From RI-92 sp037384645 (GTDB lineage Bacteria > Pseudomonadota > Gammaproteobacteria > UBA6429 > Thiohalophilaceae), in the NCBI GenBank assembly GCA_037384645.1, contig JARRNT010000038.1:1-21367 (forward strand): DNA of 21,367 nucleotides. Reading direction: 5' to 3'. The translations under genes were made by a program, and so were the position numbers. Below, one piece after another: positions 20,344 through 21,367 of this stretch (position 1 is its first letter; every line of letters starts with the position of its first letter). The notes under the pieces are model-generated. The model saw nothing but the letters and a program-made list of their open reading frames with translations. It was not told the DNA's origin and did not search any database.

Positions 20344-21316
20344 CAACAATTGGTGTGCCTATCAAAATGCGCTATCCTATGGTCAAAATGCCTATCTTCA
20401 TGAGCTCATTGAACAACTCAATTTTGTCGAACCCGATATCCGTTGCGACATGTCGCTGGAAAATTACGGTGAGCTGCACAACCTGCGCCAGAGTGATTAC
20501 AAATTACTGTACGAAAGCAGCTACAACAAGGAATCCGTTAACCTCTACTTCGCCCTGAACAATGAAGAACAACGGGAAGTAGAAATCAGTGAAAATGAAA
20601 AAACCAAACAACAGCTGGACAGGCTCAAAACTCAGGGCCTGCTGGTCACCTACGTGTCCCGCCAGCCGCCCAGGATCAATATCCAGGGCTATATCCCGGT
20701 ACATGTCGAATTTTCCTCAGATTTCGACGAGTCCTGTATCCATGTCGCACTGCATAATTTCCGAAACCTGGAAGATGCCGATTACAAGATGAACATCGAT
20801 GATATCGGCGACGAGGAACTAAATGAACTCGGCGCACTCATCCTGCGCCAGCCGAGTAGATTTATGGACCTGCTTGCAGAAGACAGCCAGGCCATCAGTA
20901 TTATTCGGAAAAAACATCTCGCCCACATCGAAGAAGGCGGTCCGCAGACCGAAGAGATGGATGCATCGCGCCTGCGTTCCATGTTCAATCGTGAGCACCG
21001 CCTGTACCTGACTTATCACAACATGATCAAGGATGTCGGCACCCGGACCCAGGGATTTATTATCGGGCGCGCGAAGGATTGTGACCTGGCGGTAAATTCC
21101 GACCTCGCCTCACGTCACCACGCGCAACTGGTTTACCGCAAGGGCAAGTTTGTCCTGGTCGATCAAAGTACCAACGGTACCTTCGTCAAGTCACAGGGTG
21201 GCAGGGAAGTGTATGTCCAGTCCGAAGCGGTACCCCTCTCCGGTTCCGGCTTCATCAGCCTGGGCAAGGCCGTGAGTGTCGATAACGAACACCTGATTTA
21301 TTATTCCTGCCAGTAG
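20327..21316 (+). CDS. FHA-domain protein with unrecognised N-terminal region
   Basis: The C-terminal part (about 240-325) is an FHA domain with an intact phosphothreonine pocket: G247-R248, S262-R263-H264-H265, and N283-G284 in QSTNGT. It resembles the FHA domain attached to some bacterial adenylate cyclases, but no cyclase domain is present. Residues 1-230 are acidic, mixed alpha/beta, and unknown to me; the PPRINIQGYIPVHVEF stretch looks like a folded core. The start is uncertain. The first available codon is TTG 20327, inside the end of the SDR gene, and the first ATG in frame is residue 42 (20450). No good ribosome site is seen at either. It may work with the kinase encoded 4-7 kb away. 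Confidence 0.82.
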   Translation: MPGVSDNNWCAYQNALSYGQNAYLHELIEQLNFVEPDIRCDMSLENYGELHNLRQSDYKLLYESSYNKESVNLYFALNNEEQREVEISENEKTKQQLDRLKTQGLLVTYVSRQPPRINIQGYIPVHVEFSSDFDESCIHVALHNFRNLEDADYKMNIDDIGDEELNELGALILRQPSRFMDLLAEDSQAISIIRKKHLAHIEEGGPQTEEMDASRLRSMFNREHRLYLTYHNMIKDVGTRTQGFIIGRAKDCDLAVNSDLASRHHAQLVYRKGKFVLVDQSTNGTFVKSQGGREVYVQSEAVPLSGSGFISLGKAVSVDNEHLIYYSCQ

Positions 21317-21367
21317 ACGTCACCTCAACATCCCCAGGCAGGTCCCTGCCGGTACGCACCTCGCTCG
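21317..21367. other. Window end, no gene seen
   Basis: These 51 bases follow the FHA gene. A small GC hairpin (21337-21350) has a tiny loop and no T-run, so I do not call a terminator. Confidence 0.5.

Noticed and set aside
21337..21350. GC hairpin after the last FHA gene as terminator
   Set aside because: The loop is too small for the full stem and no T-run follows.

Overview
The window looks like a chromosomal segment of a gammaproteobacterium. The main reason is a 13-gene minus-strand block in the order yebC-ruvC-ruvA-ruvB-ybgC-tolQ-tolR-tolA-tolB-pal-cpoB-queE-queC, followed by a tRNA-Lys. From general knowledge this is the arrangement found in Pseudomonas and relatives, where aspS normally lies just upstream of yebC. 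Protein features (a histidine-type AspRS, a Tol-Pal system, a YeeE/YedE sulfur transporter) fit a free-living, possibly sulfur-using gammaproteobacterium. I cannot name the genus. I see no insertion sequence, CRISPR array, phage gene or rRNA.

Layout on the minus strand, in transcription order (right to left): a small unknown helical protein and an FmdB-type zinc ribbon lead into aspS (16250-18034). Next comes a four-gene signalling cassette (11651-16045): a membrane CHASE2 serine/threonine kinase, a PP2C phosphatase, and two FHA-domain proteins. Then follow yebC and the Holliday-junction genes ruvCAB, the thioesterase ybgC with the complete Tol-Pal envelope machine tolQRAB-pal-cpoB, and queE and queC of queuosine/7-deazaguanine synthesis. 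A separately promoted YeeE/YedE transporter (544-1824) and tRNA-Lys(UUU) (360-435) finish the strand. Positions 1-359 hold no gene I can recognise. Most junctions in the long block are 2-40 bp, and many Shine-Dalgarno sequences lie inside the end of the preceding gene, which suggests translational coupling.

On the plus strand, 18830-21316 is a short divergent unit: a DUF1614 membrane protein, a short-chain dehydrogenase, and a third FHA protein with an unrecognised N-terminal half.

The conserved backbone appears to carry two additions: the kinase-phosphatase-FHA cassette between aspS and yebC, and the transporter between queC and tRNA-Lys. The cassette is the best candidate for something little described. 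It contains a writer (kinase), an eraser (phosphatase) and readers (FHA). Both FHA proteins carry a similar acidic-Thr motif right after the first FHA domain, which could be the phosphorylation site that the FHA domains read. The transporter has its own strong-looking promoter with a perfect 15-bp palindrome between the -35 and -10 elements, a likely operator.
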